Part shown: positions 63,165 to 64,000 of the stretch, in pieces | Position numbering within the stretch: position 1 is the stretch's first letter | Layout of the letters: every line of letters begins with the position of its first letter | NCBI GenBank assembly: GCA_022041995.1 | Contig: CP074382.1 | Location: 248,001-312,000 of the forward strand | Direction of reading: 5' to 3' | DNA: 64,000 bases | Origin: Cupriavidus necator | Lineage (GTDB): Bacteria > Pseudomonadota > Gammaproteobacteria > Burkholderiales > Burkholderiaceae | Program-made: the position numbers and the translations under genes | The notes under the pieces: generated by a model | What the model was told of the DNA's origin: nothing | Database searches by the model: none | What the model saw: the letters and a program-made list of their open reading frames with translations, nothing else

Positions 63165-63771
63165 GATGTCCTCCTTCGCTGTGTCGGTGATCGACAAGCA
63201 GAAGCAGAACACCAATTGTTATGCCCAGTCCAGGAACAAGTCGCCGACGCTATCTCATTGATATGTCGTCCTAAATTGCCGGGAGAATGTGCCCACTCCG
63301 CAGAAAAATGGACTCCGCTGAATACCCGGCTTCACAGCTACTACGGACCCATCCGCCACCCTCTCGCCTTCGACCCACTTCCCGGGTTCGCCGGTTATAG
63401 GGCCTACCTTGCTCCGGCGATTTCGCGCCGGGGCGAGGAGGGCTTCTCCAGTTGCTCAGCATGTCCTTGCCACCGTGCCGTCGCTTCCACCCCGCCGAAG
63501 TGAGATAGCCGTGTCGGTCAGCTTTCGGCTACCCATCTTGCCTTCGCCCTCACGGTTGCGGGCTCGGCCCTCGGATCTCTTCACTTTCGAGGCCACATCC
63601 ACGTTCATTTTCATTACGGCCCAATGACTCGCGCGTCCCCCAAGGAGACGGTCGTCGATAGGCTTCAGAGTCTTGGTTTCCCGCCACCCTGCTATCCAAG
63701 CTACGGGGCGTCTGACTCTTACCCCGGCAGGTCTATCTCCTGCTGAACATGCCAGCCTTTGCTGGACACAC

Positions 63772-64000
63772 AACCGTGCGTGACTATCACGGCCAGGGCG
63801 CGGACGATTCTTATTGTGCAAATCCTCCGGGCCATCCAACGATGAAGATAGATAGATGTGATGGTCCCTACAGTACTCGAGGATTTCATCCGTCGCGAGT
63901 GCAAGAGTCGTGGTAATAACGAACTCAAGGTCGCGACCTTCTGCTTGGCCGCGTCGCTCGGCTTTGTCAACCACGTATCGAATCAGGTCGAAGTTGAGCA
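63772..64000 (-). pseudogene. hxsB: HxsB radical-SAM maturase, upstream exon (runs off the window)
   Basis: Minus-strand reading from the window edge: LNFDLIRYVVDKAERRGQAE, GRDLEFVITTTLALATDEIL, EYCRDHHIYLSSSLDGPEDL, HNKNRPRP, GRDSHAR. The SSLDGPEDLHNKNRP stretch is typical of SPASM-type radical-SAM maturases, in the part of the barrel after the CxxxCxxC loop, which must lie beyond 64000. It ends at the 5' edge of the group II intron. The rest of the protein is at 54185-54932, 8.8 kb away. Confidence 0.8.

Larger units (their letters stand above)
59920..63327 (-). mobile_element. RIT element 2 (recombinases in trio)
   Basis: 3408 bp bounded by perfect 36-bp inverted repeats (left begins GGGTATTCAGCGGAGTCC at 59920; its exact complement ends at 63327). 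Three minus-strand tyrosine-recombinase genes as in RIT1, in the same orientation but clearly different in sequence. Inserted in the 5' part of the group II intron, about 95 bp before the maturase start. A palindrome TAGGCGCTGCAGCGCCTA (59900-59917) adjoins the left end. Confidence 0.9.
54933..63771 (-). mobile_element. Group II intron in hxsB, carrying two RIT elements
   Basis: The 5' end on the minus strand is GTGTGTCCAGC at 63771, matching the GUGYG rule, right after the hxsB reading GRDSHAR. The maturase gene is at 58522-59826. A domain-V-like hairpin with GAAAA tip (TGCGGGAAAACCGCA and flanks) is at 55041-55070, its 5' strand damaged at the RIT1 edge. The 3' end is placed at 54933 (intron ends AC and hxsB stays in frame); an alternative is 55018. 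Without the two RIT elements the intron measures 444 + 1444 + 164 = 2052 bp, a normal length for an intron encoding a maturase without endonuclease domain. Confidence 0.7.

Noticed and set aside
63328..63770. Open frame continuing from hxsB to 63456 (173 residues)
   Set aside because: After GRDSHAR the sequence is the 5' part of the group II intron; the continued frame is fortuitous.
1..64000. tRNA, rRNA and riboswitch genes
   Set aside because: No cloverleaf-like or rRNA-like segment was noticed on reading; no covariance search could be run, so small RNAs cannot be excluded.

Overview
The window reads as part of a large, IS-laden replicon (megaplasmid or secondary replicon) of a beta-proteobacterium, most likely Burkholderiaceae of the Cupriavidus/Ralstonia type. 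The reasons are high-GC codon use, a Rep_3 initiator with iterons next to parAB, an HU-like protein with a Lys/Ala/Pro-rich tail, remnants of an ICE-type conjugation module, salicylate/anthranilate-type dioxygenase remnants, and recombinase-in-trio (RIT) elements. The genus is inferred from protein style; no database search was made.

Layout. (1) 1-12,100 is mainly mobile DNA: an IS50-like IS4 element (174-1653), an IS256-family element (1757-6112) broken by an IS110 and an IS30 element, a decayed response regulator, an intact fatty-acid-hydroxylase gene (7613-8485), a 3' remnant of a second SbcC-like ATPase gene (9606-9741), an IS3 remnant, and an IS110 remnant split by an intact IS256 element. 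(2) 12,690-15,640 is a ruined ring-hydroxylating dioxygenase cluster ended by an IS630 element. (3) 15,700-24,250 is the best-kept block: a tyrosine-recombinase-fold protein lacking most catalytic residues, an HU-like protein, and an opposing eight-gene operon with an SbcD-like phosphoesterase, an SbcC/Rad50-like ATPase, a Gp3-like (recombination directionality factor-like) protein and five small unknowns. (4) 24,282-26,005 is an ISL3 element with a passenger gene. (5) 26,600-32,550 holds a 5'-truncated TraD-type coupling protein, three transfer-associated genes, a larger unknown gene and a UvrD-like helicase. (6) 32,700-45,020 is the replication/partition core: an HTH protein, Rep, an iteron array, parA, parB and 19-bp parS-like palindromes. 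It is cut by IS elements, and a second iteron cluster lies 8 kb from the first. (7) 45,400-51,360 has IS630 and ISL3 copies around one intact and one ruined large integrase. (8) 51,450-64,000 has decayed UspA and NUDIX genes, then a His-Xaa-Ser (Hxs) radical-SAM maturation locus on the minus strand.

The most striking structure is in the last part. hxsB is split: its upstream part lies at the right edge (63,772-64,000) and its C-terminal half at 54,185-54,932. Between them is a group II intron of about 2.05 kb which itself carries two complete RIT elements (55,097-58,475 and 59,920-63,327), each with three overlapping tyrosine-recombinase genes and 33-36 bp terminal inverted repeats. The next gene, hxsC, starts inside the hxsB stop region, is cut by an IS630 copy and has lost its 3' end. 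The Hxs pathway is therefore present only as a wreck here, but insertion order can be read from it.

Functionally, the replicon appears to keep replication (Rep/iterons), segregation (ParAB/parS), a possible DNA-end-processing or recombination operon, and a helicase. The catabolic, conjugative and Hxs loci are decaying under repeated insertion.
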